Positions 7,358 through 14,809 of a stretch of DNA of 29,015 bases are shown here, one piece after another. Position numbers and translations under genes: made by a program. Position 1 is the stretch's first letter. Each line of letters starts with the position of its first letter. The notes below the pieces were generated by a model. It searched no databases, was not told where the DNA came from, and saw only the letters and a program-made list of their open reading frames with translations. Source of the stretch: JBDZVM01 sp040255675 (GTDB lineage Bacteria; Actinomycetota; Actinomycetes; Acidothermales; Acidothermaceae); contig JBDZVM010000045.1 of NCBI GenBank assembly GCA_040255675.1, positions 1 through 29,015 on the forward strand. Reading direction: 5' to 3'.

Positions 7358-7395
7358 CTGAGCCGCTTGGTATGTGCTAACGGGTTCGTAAGCGA

Positions 7396-9690
7396 CTACA
7401 GCTTCTCGATCGGCGCGTAGCGCAGCACGAACGTTTTCTGCCCTGTGCTCGGCCCGAAGTCGACTTTCGCCTGGGCGTTGTCGCCGAGCCCGGACGTCGA
7501 GACAACCGTGCCCAGGCCGAACGTGTCGTGGCTCACCCGATCGCCCGGCTTGAGCGACGGAACCGGCCGGTTGCCAACGCCTTTCGGCTTGGCCGGCAGG
7601 CCCCGCAAGGCCGCGGGCGACGACGATGGGCGCGCACCGGACGTCGGCATAAACCGCGTCGGCTCAGACCTTTTCCAGTCGACCAAGTGGCTTGGCACCT
7701 CGTCGAGAAACCGCGATGGAGGATTGTACGAAGGCGCGCCCCAGGTGCTGCGCTGCATCGAACGCGTGAGGTACAAGCGTTTCTGCGCTCTCGTGATGCC
7801 GACGTAGGCGAGCCGGCGTTCTTCTTCGAGTTCTTTGGGTTCACTGAGCGAACGCATATGCGGGAACACGCCGTCTTCGAGGCCGCTCAGGAAAACAACT
7901 GGAAACTCGAGGCCCTTGGCGGTGTGCAACGTCATCAGCGTGACCACACCGCCGTGGTCGTCGTCACCGCTCGGAATCTCGTCGGCATCGGCAACAAGGG
8001 CGACCTGTTCGAGGAAGTCGGCCAATGTTCCTTCCGGGTTCGACTCTTCGAACTCGCGGGCGACCGTCACCAGTTCACGCAGGTTTTCGATGCGCGACTC
8101 GTCTTGCATGTCGCTGCTGGCTTCTAACTCAGCCAAGTAACCGCTCTTGGTGAGCGTAGCCTCCATCACCTCGGACGGCGGCGAAGACTGCGCCATCGAC
8201 CGCAATTCGTCGAGCAGCGCGACAAAATCCTTCACCGCGGACGCCGACCGTGTCGCGATGCCGTACGCCTCGTCGGACCGGCGCAACGCCTGGCCGAACG
8301 GGATGCGCTCGCGGCTTGCCAGCGCTTCGATGCACGCCTCGGCGCGATCGCCGATACCGCGTTTCGGGACGTTGAGAATTCGTCGTAACGACACGATGTC
8401 TTCGGGATTCACGAGCGCTCGCAGATAGGCGAGCAGATCGCGCACCTCACGCCGCTCGTAGAAGCGCACCCCGCCGACGACCTTGTACGGCAGCCCGACC
8501 CTGATGAACACTTCTTCGAAAACTCGCGACTGCGCGTTGGTGCGGTAGAAAACGGCGACGTCGGCATACCTGGCGAGGCCTTCGTCGTGCAAGCGGTCGA
8601 TCTCGTCGGCCACGAACTGCGCCTCGCTGCGTTCGTCGTCGGCGACGTACCCGCCGATACGCTCACCCTCGCCCGCGTTTGACCACAGATTCTTCGCCTT
8701 ACGACTTTCATTGCGAGTAATGACCGCGTTAGCGGCGTTCAGGATCGTCTGGGTGGAACGGTAATTCTGCTCGAGCAAGATGATGGTGGCGTCGGGATAG
8801 TCTCGCTCGAATTCCAAGATGTTGCGGATCGTCGCCCCGCGAAACGCGTAGATCGACTGATCGGCGTCACCGACGACCACCAGTTCGGCCGGAGGAACGT
8901 CAGACTTGATGCCCTCCCGAACGAGTTCACCGTCGATGGTGCGCTTCTCGCGTTGGCCCGCCGCGCCGCCGACCAGTTCGCGCACCAGCATGTATTGCGC
9001 CTGGTTGGTGTCTTGGTATTCGTCGACCAGCACATGCCGGAATCGCCGGCGATAATGCTGCGCGACGTCCGGAAAAGCTTGAAAGAGATTGACCGTCACC
9101 ATGATGAGGTCGTCGAAGTCAAGGGCGTTCGCCTCGCGAAGCCTTCTTTGGTAGCCGGTGTAGGCCTCCGACAACATCTTCTCAGCGTGATTGCTCGCCT
9201 TGCGCGCGAAGTCTTCTTCGTCGATCAGCTCGTTCTTCAGATTCGACACTTGCGCGCTGAACGAGCGCGGCGGATACCGCTTCGGGTCGAGGTCGAGCTC
9301 GCGACAGACGAGGGTCATGAGCCGCTGCGAATCGGCCGCATCGTAGATCGAGAAGGTGCTGGTGAAGCCGAGCAGCTTGGCGTTCTCGCGCAAGATACGA
9401 ACACAAGCGGAGTGAAACGTCATGACCCACATTGCTCGCGCGCGGTTGCCGACCATCGCGGCAACCCGCTCCTTCATCTCGCCCGCGGCCTTGTTGGTGA
9501 AGGTGATCGCGAGAATCTCGGACGGCGCGACCGCTCGCTCGTGCAACAGGTACGCGATTCGGCGAGTGAGTACCCGGGTCTTGCCGGAACCGGCGCCGGC
9601 CACGATGAGCAACGGGCCACCTTCGTGGACGACGGCGGCGCGCTGCTGGGGGTTGAGGTCGGCCAGGAGCGCTTCAGAATCTGCGGACAT
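7396..9690 (-). CDS. pcrA: UvrD/PcrA-type superfamily 1 DNA helicase
   Basis: A 3'-5' DNA helicase for repair and replication-fork maintenance. All SF1A motifs are present: Q motif LNPQQRAAV, Walker A AGAGSGKT, Ia ITFTNKAAGEM, II DEYQDTNQAQ, III GDADQSIYAFRGA, V TLHTAKGLEFPVVFL and VI RRLAYVGITRAQKRLYLT. The last 50 residues (GDRVSHDTFGLGTVV onward) form the Tudor-like tail typical of PcrA/UvrD1, which binds RNA polymerase or Ku. The ATG at 9690 gives 764 residues, close to the UvrD1 length. The frame is open 20 codons further to a GTG at 9750, but that extension has no similarity. A TAGACT hexamer (9704-9699) just before the ATG suggests a nearly leaderless transcript. A short linker rich in charged residues separates motifs II and III. 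Confidence 0.95.
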   Translation of the reverse strand: MSADSEALLADLNPQQRAAVVHEGGPLLIVAGAGSGKTRVLTRRIAYLLHERAVAPSEILAITFTNKAAGEMKERVAAMVGNRARAMWVMTFHSACVRILRENAKLLGFTSTFSIYDAADSQRLMTLVCRELDLDPKRYPPRSFSAQVSNLKNELIDEEDFARKASNHAEKMLSEAYTGYQRRLREANALDFDDLIMVTVNLFQAFPDVAQHYRRRFRHVLVDEYQDTNQAQYMLVRELVGGAAGQREKRTIDGELVREGIKSDVPPAELVVVGDADQSIYAFRGATIRNILEFERDYPDATIILLEQNYRSTQTILNAANAVITRNESRKAKNLWSNAGEGERIGGYVADDERSEAQFVADEIDRLHDEGLARYADVAVFYRTNAQSRVFEEVFIRVGLPYKVVGGVRFYERREVRDLLAYLRALVNPEDIVSLRRILNVPKRGIGDRAEACIEALASRERIPFGQALRRSDEAYGIATRSASAVKDFVALLDELRSMAQSSPPSEVMEATLTKSGYLAELEASSDMQDESRIENLRELVTVAREFEESNPEGTLADFLEQVALVADADEIPSGDDDHGGVVTLMTLHTAKGLEFPVVFLSGLEDGVFPHMRSLSEPKELEEERRLAYVGITRAQKRLYLTRSMQRSTWGAPSYNPPSRFLDEVPSHLVDWKRSEPTRFMPTSGARPSSSPAALRGLPAKPKGVGNRPVPSLKPGDRVSHDTFGLGTVVSTSGLGDNAQAKVDFGPSTGQKTFVLRYAPIEKL

Positions 9691-9890
9691 CGCCGTCGAG
9701 TCTACGGACGCGCCCCGACACGACGCGCAACACCAGTCAGCTGCCCTCACCGGCTGCTCACCAGACGTGACTAGGGACTAGGGCCCTTGCGGCGCGAAGT
9801 CGACCAACGCGACGTCTCTAGAAGTCGCAAGGGACCCCGTCGCCCCCTGAACGTGATCGCCGCGCACGGGTGGTGGCGCCACGGCTTAAG

Positions 9891-10631
9891 ATGTCGCGCG
9901 TGCCTGTTACTCCAATGCCGGACGCCGAGGTCGAGCGAGCGCTTGCCGTCATGGCTCATCCCGACGACGTCGACTTCGGTTCCGCTGGAACGATCGCGAC
10001 CTGGACCGACGCCGGCATCGACGTCGTCTACTGCATTTGCACCGACGGCGACGCCGGCGGCTTCGACCTCGACTTCCCGCGCGACCAGATCGCCCCGCTC
10101 CGGCGTGCCGAGCAAACGGAGGCCGCCAAGCGGGTGGGCGTGCACGACGTCCGGTTTCTCGGTTATCCCGACGGTCGCCTGGAAGCGAGCTTCGACCTGC
10201 GGCGCGACATTGCCCGAGTGATCCGGCAGGTGAAACCACAGCGCATCTTGGTGCAATCGCCGGAGCGAGACTACGAGCGCATCGGCCGCGGTCATCCCGA
10301 CCATCGCGCGGCCGGTAATGCCGCGCTCGACGCGGTGTACCCCGACGCGCGCAACCCCTTCGCCCATCCCGAGTTGCGCCTCGACGAAGGGCTCGACGCC
10401 TGGATCACCCCCGAGACCTGGATCATGAGCGGGCCGAATCCGAACCATTTCGTCGATGTCACCGAAACCTTCGAGCGCAAGATTGCCGCCCTTCGCGCGC
10501 ACGATAGCCAAACCGCGCACATGGACGATCTCGAGGAGTTCGTCGCCGGGTACCTGCGGCGCAACGCCGAGCACGCGGGCTGGCCCGCGGGGCGAATGGC
10601 AGAGTCGTTTCGCGTCATGGCGACCGGCTGA
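9891..10631 (+). CDS. PIG-L (LmbE-like) family deacetylase
   Basis: A zinc-dependent N-acetyl deacetylase of the PIG-L/LmbE family, about 246 residues. Visible motifs are the metal-binding AHPDDVDFG near the N-terminus, TDGDAGG, GYPDGRL and the second metal motif GHPDHRAAG. Relatives include the mycothiol enzymes MshB and Mca, but this protein is shorter than either and lacks features I would need to assign it, so the substrate is open. The ATG at 9891 is the annotated choice; GTG at 9900 and ATG at 9915 are in frame. TAAGAT at 9887-9892 would place a transcription start at about 9899-9900, which favours a leaderless GTG at 9900. It heads an operon with the next two genes. Confidence 0.88.
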   Translation: MSRVPVTPMPDAEVERALAVMAHPDDVDFGSAGTIATWTDAGIDVVYCICTDGDAGGFDLDFPRDQIAPLRRAEQTEAAKRVGVHDVRFLGYPDGRLEASFDLRRDIARVIRQVKPQRILVQSPERDYERIGRGHPDHRAAGNAALDAVYPDARNPFAHPELRLDEGLDAWITPETWIMSGPNPNHFVDVTETFERKIAALRAHDSQTAHMDDLEEFVAGYLRRNAEHAGWPAGRMAESFRVMATG

Positions 10632-10642
10632 GCCAGTACGCC

Positions 10643-11137
10643 GTGCAGCGCACGATCGCCGTCGTCGGCCCTGGTGACGCCGACGACGAGTTGTGCGCGA
10701 TCGCTTACCGCGTTGGCGCGTTCGTCGCGTCTCGCGGCGACATCGTCGTGACGGGCGGACTTGGCGGCGTCATGGCCGCCGCATCACGAGGAGCCCGTGA
10801 TGCGGGCGGCGTCGTGCTGGGCCTGCTGCCCGGTGACGACGCCGCCGCGGCGAACGAGGCGGTGGGCGTCGCGGTCGCGACCGGGCTCGGAGAACTGAGA
10901 AATGCGCTCGTCGTGCGAGCCGCGCACGGTGTGATCGCCGTGGGCGGAAGCTGGGGAACGTTCGGCGAAATCGCCTACGCCATGCGCTCCGACACTCCCG
11001 TCGTATGCGTACACGGCTGGAATGTCAGCGATCACAGTGGTTCCGCGATTAGGCTGCTCACCGCAACCAATGCGGCGGAGGCCATTGACGTCCTCTACCG
11101 AATCATGGAGTTTCGATCCGATATTTCTCATGACTGA
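10643..11137 (+). CDS. SLOG/LOG-like nucleotide-binding protein (TIGR00725 type)
   Basis: A 164-residue Rossmann-like protein. The N-terminus (IAVVGPGDADDE) and the pair GGLGGVMAAASRGA and GGSWGTFGEIA correspond to the nucleotide/phosphate-binding loops of the SLOG superfamily, which includes LOG-type phosphoribohydrolases and TIGR00725 proteins. The classical LOG motif PGGxGTxxE appears here as GGSWGTFGE, so the active-site glutamate is retained. GTG at 10643 is 11 bases after the PIG-L stop, without a strong ribosome site, so coupled translation is likely. The 3' end overlaps the next gene by eight bases. The substrate is unknown; nucleotide binding is inferred from the fold. Confidence 0.85.
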   Translation: MQRTIAVVGPGDADDELCAIAYRVGAFVASRGDIVVTGGLGGVMAAASRGARDAGGVVLGLLPGDDAAAANEAVGVAVATGLGELRNALVVRAAHGVIAVGGSWGTFGEIAYAMRSDTPVVCVHGWNVSDHSGSAIRLLTATNAAEAIDVLYRIMEFRSDISHD

Positions 11138-11627
11138 TCCGCTCGAATGCGTCATCGCGGCCACCACCCAGTGGCTTGTCTCCGCGTTCCCCAGCATCGG
11201 CGGCGCGCACGCCGAGATGCTCACACGCCAACAAGCCCGCCAAGCGGTCACCGTCGCCGCCTGGCTTCGCTACCCGACCAAGCTCGACGGCGCGCTGCTT
11301 GACGTCGTCCCGCCGAGCGGATCGTGGTGGCTCGACGCTATGCCGGTCGACGTCGACCTGGAGCCGTGGCGAACGTGGGTCGACGACACGGTCGCCTCGT
11401 GGGCGGCGGCATTGCTAGCCGATCAAAGGTTGGCAATACGGGCGTGCGCCGCCGTGGCCGGCTGTGAGCACACCGGGGGTTTGCCGCTGCAGTTCGCTCG
11501 ACTCACCCACCCCGACCACCTTGACGCGGCCGCGGCGGCGTTGCTGCGGCACCCCGATCTGCTTGCCTCGGTCGCCCACCTCTATCGCGACGAGCTCGAC
11601 GCCGTCCTCGAAGCTGCCGCGGCCTAG
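11130..11627 (+). CDS. Protein of unknown function in the PIG-L/SLOG operon
   Basis: A 165-residue protein that I do not recognise. The ATG at 11130 is inside the end of the preceding gene (eight-base overlap), so it is translationally coupled to it. The protein looks soluble and mostly helical, is rich in Ala, Leu, Asp and Trp, and has no membrane segment or signal peptide. Tryptophans cluster in SGSWWLDAMP, LEPWRTWVDD and VASWAAALL, with two cysteines in RACAAVAGCEHTGG. Strong GC bias at third codon positions supports it as a real gene. Its context suggests a partner of the deacetylase or of the SLOG protein. Confidence 0.75.
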   Translation: MTDPLECVIAATTQWLVSAFPSIGGAHAEMLTRQQARQAVTVAAWLRYPTKLDGALLDVVPPSGSWWLDAMPVDVDLEPWRTWVDDTVASWAAALLADQRLAIRACAAVAGCEHTGGLPLQFARLTHPDHLDAAAAALLRHPDLLASVAHLYRDELDAVLEAAAA

Positions 11628-11706
11628 CGACAGGTCGCCGCGGTCGACGCCGTTTGCTCAGACTCGAAAAAAGGCCATCAATTCTGGTTGTCGTACGGTA
11701 TGGGCC

Positions 11707-11733
11707 AGATCACAAAAGATTTCGTGATCTTTT
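11707..11733 (+). promoter_or_regulatory. Two overlapping, mutually exclusive hairpins before a small gene
   Basis: AGATCAC (11707-11713) can pair with GTGATCT (11724-11730). Alternatively AAAAGAT (11714-11720) can pair with ATCTTTT (11727-11733). The two stems share bases 11727-11730 and cannot form together. The first stem followed by TTTGGGTTTA could act as a terminator for the PIG-L operon; the pair could also be an attenuator or an operator for the gene at 11772. The surrounding 144-base gap holds no other gene. Confidence 0.45.
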
Positions 11734-11771
11734 GGGTTTAGTTCGCGATCATTGCGGCCGATACAGTCAAC

Positions 11772-12110
11772 GTGCCGGTTGATGTCGCCGTTGTCCCTCA
11801 TGACTTCGTGGCGCCCGAAAAGGCGCGACCCAACGTCGTGGTCGTGCCGCCCGTGCGACGGTCGGCCCGCGATGCGTTGCTGGACGCCGAATTACGCGGC
11901 GCGCCAGACCATGAGTTGCGCCTTCTCGAAGAAGCCGCCATCGCCGCGAACATCAGCCGCGTCCGCTCGCGAATACGAGCCGGCGAATTTGTCACTGCCG
12001 CCGAACGCGCCCTTTTCGAGCGCGACTGCGAACTGTTGCGACGATTTCCCAACGACCGCCGTGGCATCGACGGCACGGGCTGGTTTGATCTAGCCCACAG
12101 AAATCGCTAG
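11772..12110 (+). CDS. Small protein of unknown function
   Basis: A 112-residue protein of unrecognised family. An N-terminal segment rich in Val and Pro (PVDVAVVPHDF, NVVVVPPVRR) is followed by a charged, mostly helical region (EEAAIAANISRVRSRIRAGEF, AERALFERDCELLRRFP). It is soluble, basic and has one cysteine. GTG at 11772 is the only start available, since a TAG lies in frame 11 codons upstream. There is no ribosome site, but TACAGT at 11762-11767 could drive a near-leaderless transcript. Codon third positions are GC-rich, which supports coding. It converges on the oxidoreductase gene, with stops one base apart. Confidence 0.65.
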   Translation: MPVDVAVVPHDFVAPEKARPNVVVVPPVRRSARDALLDAELRGAPDHELRLLEEAAIAANISRVRSRIRAGEFVTAAERALFERDCELLRRFPNDRRGIDGTGWFDLAHRNR

Positions 12111-12111
12111 C

Positions 12112-13101
12112 TTACATTTCTGACGGGTAGTGAACGCCAATTTGGCGTCTGATTTCGTCGAGCGTCTCCATGATTTCGATACTCTCGTCGAGCGGCAGGA
12201 TCTCGCTTTCGGTGCGGCCTTCGCGGATGCATCTGCCGACCTCCGCCGCCTGATGGCGCAAACCGTGGCCCTCGTGCGGAATCCGGAACCACTCCTCGGC
12301 GCCGTCACGTCGCACGAGCCGGAAATTGCTTGGCGCATAGAACATTCCCTCGACCTCGATGCGCGCGTCTATACCGTCGATGGCGGCACGATTCGCGGTG
12401 AGCGTTTCGAGGCTCGTGAACAGCACCGCCTGCTCGCCGCCGCTGTATTGCAGCAAAATCCCAGTCTGCGCATCGACGCCAGTGGCAGTCATGTCGCCCA
12501 CCGCGGTGATTTTTGTCGGACGGCCAAACAGCATCGACGCGAACGACACCGGGTACACGCCGAGGTCGAGCAACGCCCCACCGCCGAGTTCGGGAGCGTG
12601 CAGCCGGTACGCGTTTTCGGCCGTGAGCCACTGGCCGTGGTCGGCCACGAACGAACGCACCGGGCCAAGTCTGCCTTCAGCTAGCAACTCCCGGATCTTG
12701 ATGACGTGTGGCAGGAATCGGGTCCACATCGCTTCCATCAAGAACGTGCCCTGTTTACGTGCCGCGTCGACCAAGTCGCGAGCCTCGCCGGCATTGATGG
12801 TGAACGGCTTTTCGAGCAAAACGGCTTTGCCGCTCATGATGGCTTGCAGGGCGGCGGGATGATGCATCGAATGAGGAGTCGACACATAAACGGCGTCGAC
12901 GCCAGGGTCGTCGGCCAGTTGCTGGTAGCTCGAGTATCGTCGCGAAATACCGAACCGGTCGGCAAAAGCGGCGGCGGTTTCGGCCGAGCGCGACCCGACC
13001 GCCACGACTTCGGCGTCGGTAAGCAGTGCCATATCGCGAACGAACGCCGACGCGATGTTGCCGGTGCCGATGACGCCCCATCGAATCTTCTCGTCGGCCA
13101 C
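12112..13101 (-). CDS. Gfo/Idh/MocA family oxidoreductase
   Basis: A 329-residue NAD(P)-dependent oxidoreductase. The N-terminal Rossmann fold begins GVIGTGNIASAF; VSTPHSMHH and LLEKPFTINAGEA form the conserved cofactor and catalytic region with the EKP lysine. The C-terminal alpha/beta domain contains GGGALLDLGVYPVSFA. Family members act on sugars, inositols or related alcohols, and the substrate cannot be read from the sequence. The GTG at 13101 is chosen because AAAGGAG lies seven bases upstream; an open extension to 13143 lies inside the upstream gene. The 16-base gap to the DUF488 stop makes these two one operon. Confidence 0.92.
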   Translation of the reverse strand: MADEKIRWGVIGTGNIASAFVRDMALLTDAEVVAVGSRSAETAAAFADRFGISRRYSSYQQLADDPGVDAVYVSTPHSMHHPAALQAIMSGKAVLLEKPFTINAGEARDLVDAARKQGTFLMEAMWTRFLPHVIKIRELLAEGRLGPVRSFVADHGQWLTAENAYRLHAPELGGGALLDLGVYPVSFASMLFGRPTKITAVGDMTATGVDAQTGILLQYSGGEQAVLFTSLETLTANRAAIDGIDARIEVEGMFYAPSNFRLVRRDGAEEWFRIPHEGHGLRHQAAEVGRCIREGRTESEILPLDESIEIMETLDEIRRQIGVHYPSEM

Positions 13102-13117
13102 CTGCGCGCTCCTTTGG

Positions 13118-13651
13118 CTACTGATACGGCTCTTGTCCGGCATCGTAGACGAGCCGCCTATCGACCAGCCGCGCCCCCGACGTGACCTGGTGCTCGACCA
13201 ACCTGCCGTCGTGCATCAAATGCCGGACGCCGGCACCCCTCGCCATGACCGCGACGTCGGCAATGATGCGGCGATGGCAGCGCCACCACACCGATTCGCT
13301 ACACATCACCGCTGTGCGCTGTTGCGCCGCTTCGTCGAGCACGTGGTCGAGAGCTTTCGCGAACGCGTCGGTGCGGGCGTATCCGGCGTATCCGCGGAAA
13401 GAATCGTTTCGCCACACGATGTCTGGAGAATCAGCGGCGACTTTGCGAAAACCGCCCAAGTCGCGCTCCCATCGATACGCGATACCGGCCTCGGGTAGCC
13501 ACCGCTCGAGTTCAGCGCGAGCAACGTGCGGGTTTCGCCGGCTCCCGGGAGCGGTACGGACGTCGACCACGAGCTCCACCCGCGCGTCTTGAAGCAGCGC
13601 GAGAATCCGCTCTTGCGTCGCCGTCCCGTGGCCGAACGTCAAGAGATGCAC
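13118..13651 (-). CDS. DUF488 family protein
   Basis: A 177-residue DUF488 protein. Diagnostic elements are the N-terminal LLTFGHGTATQERIL, the DVRTAPGSRRNPH strand-loop, and AVMCSESVWWRCHRRIIAD with its conserved Cys and Cys-His. The family is widespread in bacteria, often beside redox or DNA-repair genes, but lacks a firmly established activity. The GTG start has only a weak TGGAAG upstream. It is the upstream member of a pair with the Gfo/Idh oxidoreductase and begins 18 bases after the membrane-protein gene ends on the same strand, so all three may share a transcript. Confidence 0.87.
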   Translation of the reverse strand: MHLLTFGHGTATQERILALLQDARVELVVDVRTAPGSRRNPHVARAELERWLPEAGIAYRWERDLGGFRKVAADSPDIVWRNDSFRGYAGYARTDAFAKALDHVLDEAAQQRTAVMCSESVWWRCHRRIIADVAVMARGAGVRHLMHDGRLVEHQVTSGARLVDRRLVYDAGQEPYQ

Positions 13652-13669
13652 GCTTCCAGGTGTACCCCA

Positions 13670-14719
13670 CTACGCGGCGTGCCGCTCCGAAGGCGGGGTT
13701 GGCGAGGGTGGCGTTTGAGTCGGCGGCTTGCCGCGCCAGGATGGCCGCTGGAACGGCGGCGAAAATGGCCGTGGGAGCGGCCGCATGAATGGCAGGGCGC
13801 GCGCGACGAACGCCGCGATGACGAGGATGAGCAAGCCGGCAATGGCCAACGCCGCTGGCGCGCCTAGCGTGTCGCGGAAGTAGTACACGACAGCACCGAC
13901 GACGTAGGCGAACAGTCCGATCGCGCCGAGCCCAAGGCCCGGAACGAATTTCAGGACGACCCCAGCCGCCATGACCGCGACAGCAGTCGCGATACCGATC
14001 GAGTATTTCGCCGCGGCCGGCTCGATATTCGCCGGCGCCACGAGCGCGACGACGACACCGAGTGAAACCGCCGTCCACCACGGCTCTATACGGCGCAACC
14101 ACCCGAGCGTCGCCCAACCAAGGGCGATCACCCACAAGGGCACGCAGATCATCCAGGCATCCGGGTCGTGCACTGCCCTAACGATGGTGGCGCTGACCGT
14201 CAACAAGACACCGGCGAACATCAGCGCGTTTTGAATCGCATGCTTGTTCGCCCACCACAACGCGGTCGCGTACGCCGCCGAAGCGGCGCTGATGCTGAGA
14301 AAAGCAGTCTTTGCTTCCGTGTCGAGCAGCGCGTTGACAGCTCCGACGCTGCCCGCGAAGGCAGCCACAGACAACGCCCAACTGATCGCGCTCACCCGGC
14401 GGAAGGCGGCCTCGCCCGACCGTCGCATGACGAAACCGAGCACGAAGAAAAGGAGGGTGACGATCGCGAGAATCGTCAGGCGGGTCGCCTCGGTGAGGTC
14501 TGACCACTCTTGCGCTACCGCGGCCGTGCCGCCCGCGAGGATCAAAGTTGCGCCGATGTAGGCGCCGACCTCCGCGAGTACCGCCGAACGACCCCGCGGC
14601 GTCTGCGCCTTCGGTGCCGGTTGATTTGCCCTGCTCTGCTGCACCCACAACCCGATCGCGGTGCCCGCCGCCGCAAGAATAACGAGAACGACCAATCCGC
14701 CGATCATGACCCTCACCAC
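13670..14719 (-). CDS. Multi-pass integral membrane protein of unknown function
   Basis: A 349-residue protein with about ten hydrophobic helices between residues 3 and 312, separated by short charged loops. An Arg/Gln-rich cytoplasmic segment follows the first helix (residues 28-45). The C-terminal 40 residues are Pro/Arg-rich (RPLPRPFSPPFQRP) and probably cytoplasmic. The arrangement recalls DUF2157-like membrane proteins, but the similarity is not strong enough to name it. The GTG at 14719 has AGGAA about ten bases upstream; GTG at 14716 and ATG at 14707 are also in frame. It follows guaA by 90 bases, in which I see no terminator. Confidence 0.75.
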   Translation of the reverse strand: MVRVMIGGLVVLVILAAAGTAIGLWVQQSRANQPAPKAQTPRGRSAVLAEVGAYIGATLILAGGTAAVAQEWSDLTEATRLTILAIVTLLFFVLGFVMRRSGEAAFRRVSAISWALSVAAFAGSVGAVNALLDTEAKTAFLSISAASAAYATALWWANKHAIQNALMFAGVLLTVSATIVRAVHDPDAWMICVPLWVIALGWATLGWLRRIEPWWTAVSLGVVVALVAPANIEPAAAKYSIGIATAVAVMAAGVVLKFVPGLGLGAIGLFAYVVGAVVYYFRDTLGAPAALAIAGLLILVIAAFVARALPFMRPLPRPFSPPFQRPSWRGKPPTQTPPSPTPPSERHAA

Positions 14720-14809
14720 CGCGCAGCGTTCCTGCTTGCACTGTCGCTCAGCCGCGGTACTGCCGGCAGGGCCATCGGGGCTACGTCGAGTGGGGAGAAG
14801 GTCCCGCCG

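Noticed and set aside
9784..9833. 8-bp inverted repeat (CCCTTGCG ... CGCAAGGG) between pcrA and the PIG-L gene
   Set aside because: The stem is short and the loop is 34 bases, with no supporting signal, so it could easily arise by chance.
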